11,962 nt of DNA from CAMCXT01 sp046302715 (GTDB lineage Bacteria > Bacteroidota > Bacteroidia > M30B66): contig JBKCHQ010000170.1 in NCBI GenBank assembly GCA_046302715.1, forward strand, positions 1-11,962, given 5' to 3'. Position numbers and translations under genes: made by a program. Every line of letters begins with the position of its first letter. The stretch's first letter is position 1. The notes below the pieces were generated by a model that did not search any database, had not been told where the DNA came from, and saw only the letters and a program-made list of their open reading frames with translations. Positions 11,818 to 11,962 of this stretch are shown piece by piece.

Positions 11818-11962
11818 TTAAGTAAAACTCCAGCGTCGCGTATATGTGTTGAAAAACTGGAATCCTACTTTCCAGATAAATGTGGCTTTGTTAAGCGTGT
11901 TGTCGGCCGTAACGGCGAAAACGCCAACCCGAAACATTTGACTTTTAATGCGGAACGGTCTT
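11818..11962 (-). CDS. Possible C-terminal end of a beta-barrel-like protein (5' end outside window)
   Basis: A - strand frame is open from the window edge for 47 codons to a TAA at 11818-11820. The peptide (RPFRIKSQMFRVGVF, then NKATFIWKVGFQFFNTYTRRWSFT) alternates hydrophobic and polar residues, with many aromatics, in two strand-like blocks. It resembles the last strands of an outer-membrane barrel. It lies in the same direction as the two T9SS cargo genes. The + strand triplets in the same register are also open to the edge, so the strand is not certain. Family not recognised. Confidence 0.45.
   Translation of the reverse strand, partial: RPFRIKSQMFRVGVFAVTADNTLNKATFIWKVGFQFFNTYTRRWSFT

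Noticed and set aside
11897..11933. GGCG-AAAA-CGCC hairpin near the right edge as a regulatory element
   Set aside because: Only four base pairs, within a frame that appears coding, and with no T-run; chance is sufficient.

Overview
The window looks like a chromosomal segment of a Bacteroidota bacterium. Three secreted proteins end in type IX secretion (T9SS) C-terminal sorting domains, and several genes are preceded by the phylum's unusual promoter -7 element (TAnnTTTG). Shine-Dalgarno sequences are absent, and the C-terminal arm of valyl-tRNA synthetase resembles Bacteroidota versions. Genus cannot be read from the sequence. There are no tRNAs, rRNAs, CRISPR arrays, insertion sequences or phage genes, and no T9SS machinery genes.

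Layout, left to right. (1) The 3' end of valS (+), then a gap with a stem-loop. (2) A large secreted Ig-like repeat protein (+, 546-3089) with its own promoter and a strong terminator. (3) A divergent pair whose start codons lie only 56 bp apart: an Nfu-type iron-sulfur scaffold (-) and a predicted membrane-anchored TIM-barrel-like protein (+). The latter overlaps by 41 nt a large exported alpha-helical repeat protein (+, 4876-7224). These two + genes look like one operon, closed by a terminator whose stem contains the second gene's stop codon. (4) A GNAT acetyltransferase (+) with its own leader. (5) Two T9SS cargo genes on the - strand: one with a duplicated beta-rich domain (7927-9351) and one with 13 regular Ycf48/BNR-like propeller repeats (9565-11664). 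(6) At the right edge, the possible tail of another - strand gene that looks like a beta-barrel end.

The genes fall into two groups. Housekeeping functions (ValS, Nfu, GNAT) are interspersed with cell-surface or secreted proteins. The three T9SS cargoes should cross the inner membrane by Sec and the outer membrane by T9SS, and then be released or attached at the surface. The most promising poorly described unit is the overlapping gene pair at 3879-7224. I remember both products as belonging to Bacteroidota families without an assigned function, and they appear co-translated. The 56-bp divergent promoter region in front of the pair holds two interlocked -7 boxes around a 12-bp perfect palindrome, and it predicts a leaderless mRNA for the pair.
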